A DNA stretch of 42,327 bases from Candidatus Cloacimonetes bacterium HGW-Cloacimonetes-2 (GTDB lineage: Bacteria; Cloacimonadota; Cloacimonadia; Cloacimonadales; Cloacimonadaceae), in the NCBI GenBank assembly GCA_002842035.1, contig PHBP01000010.1, positions 1 through 42,327 on the forward strand. Reading direction: 5' to 3'. Below, in pieces: positions 41,899 to 42,327 of the stretch. Under the pieces are notes generated by a model. That model ran no database searches and was not told the DNA's origin. It saw nothing but the letters and a program-made list of their open reading frames with translations. The position numbers and the translations under genes were made by a program. The first letter of the stretch is position 1; every line of letters begins with the position of its first letter.

Positions 41899-42327
41899 AT
41901 AGTTACCGATTAAGACATAAGAAAACCACTAAGTTTTGAATAGCAAGATTGGCTTACAATTAGACTTCATTTACATTAGATTGGGGTTATCAAATGGAGA
42001 GAAGTAACTTAGTATTATTCCTGAAGCCTGGATTTGGAGAACAAAACTACATCCGAAAAGTACTTAAAGTAGTCCGGGCATCTCAAATGGCAATCCTTAA
42101 GATGCATTAGTAAGCAGAAGTATAAGACAGTAAGATTGATTCCTGTAAACTCATCAGAACCACTCAGATTGCTAAAGTACCATTTGCTGTCTTGTTTTTC
42201 GTACTCTGGGTATAAACCCTCACTGAATACTTCAAATGTCCAAGTCCAAAAGATGATGAACCAGACGATTAGGGCGTTTGAAATATGCTAATTTCTTTAA
42301 GATCATTGTATTGTATATATGGCGCAA

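Larger units (their letters stand above)
41396..42327. other. Gene-free tail of the window
   Basis: These 932 bp have no convincing gene. They contain three 9-nt repeat units (41437-41463), palindromic element copy 4 (41477-41598) and the 22-bp-period array (41688-41898, with an isolated unit at 42220-42237). A 38-codon frame at 41994-42110 has no clear ribosome site and is not called. Confidence 0.7.

Noticed and set aside
41994-42110. 38-codon frame in the gene-free tail
   Set aside because: No convincing ribosome site, no signal peptide or domain, and length near chance expectation.

Overview
The window is 42.3 kb of bacterial chromosome. It most likely comes from the Fibrobacteres-Chlorobi-Bacteroidetes (FCB) superphylum, and I lean towards Candidatus Cloacimonadota. 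The evidence is three secreted proteins ending in the Por/type IX secretion C-terminal sorting domain (YPNP...GQRV...GVYF...K), several FadL/PorV-like outer-membrane barrels, DUF5683 and DUF4476 proteins, many lipoproteins, and a complete rod-shape operon. The taxonomic name is inference. I see no rRNA, tRNA, CRISPR array, prophage or intact transposase.

Layout. 1-5835 (+): three large secreted type IX cargo proteins (an FG-GAP repeat protein cut by the window start, an unknown protein, and a subtilisin-like protease with a beta-helix), closed by a perfect rho-independent terminator. 6394-9082 (-): a solute-binding lipoprotein, a Nif3-like protein and a DUF4476 protein. 9526-17705 (+): a ten-gene envelope operon, mreB-mreC-(F420-ligase-like)-mreD-mrdA-rodA-lipoprotein-dtd-small membrane protein-PAP2 phosphatase. 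Most junctions overlap or are only a few bases apart. 18334-18759 (+): a small secreted protein followed by about 500 bp of highly structured non-coding DNA. 19281-24812 (+): purA, an outer-membrane protein, a DUF362/ferredoxin protein, an FtsB/DivIC-like protein and a GGDEF diguanylate cyclase. 24888-28304 (+): an orphan MalK/UgpC-type ABC ATPase and two barrel-like proteins. 28676-38560 (-): a seven-gene operon transcribed MraY/WecA-like transferase, MBL hydrolase, TPR lipoprotein, DUF5683, Fn3-like lipoprotein, uvrD/pcrA, mfd. 38779-40267 (-): three small or medium secreted proteins, including a 42-residue ORF. 40640-41395 (-): a four-helix-bundle protein disrupted by 9-nt repeats, followed by a gene-free tail with a 22-bp-period repeat array.

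The most unusual content is between genes. Four copies of a roughly 120-bp palindromic element (near 6206-6325, 17950-18082, 28331-28453 and 41477-41598) are built from 11-nt modules, each a 6-mer (ATCAAG or ATCACC) joined to a 5-mer (AGCAA/G or TCGAA/G). The module order differs between copies and between the arms of a copy, and the best-preserved copies have CTCCCC/GGGGAG ends. A second family is a REP/BIME-like pair of hairpins with GTAG/GTGG feet (17864-17916, and inverted at 28504-28558). A third is a 38-bp sequence with two ATCTGTCCC boxes lying upstream of purA and of the MraY/WecA gene. The window end carries an iteron-like array. Nothing here proves a new system, but the modular palindromes are the best candidate.
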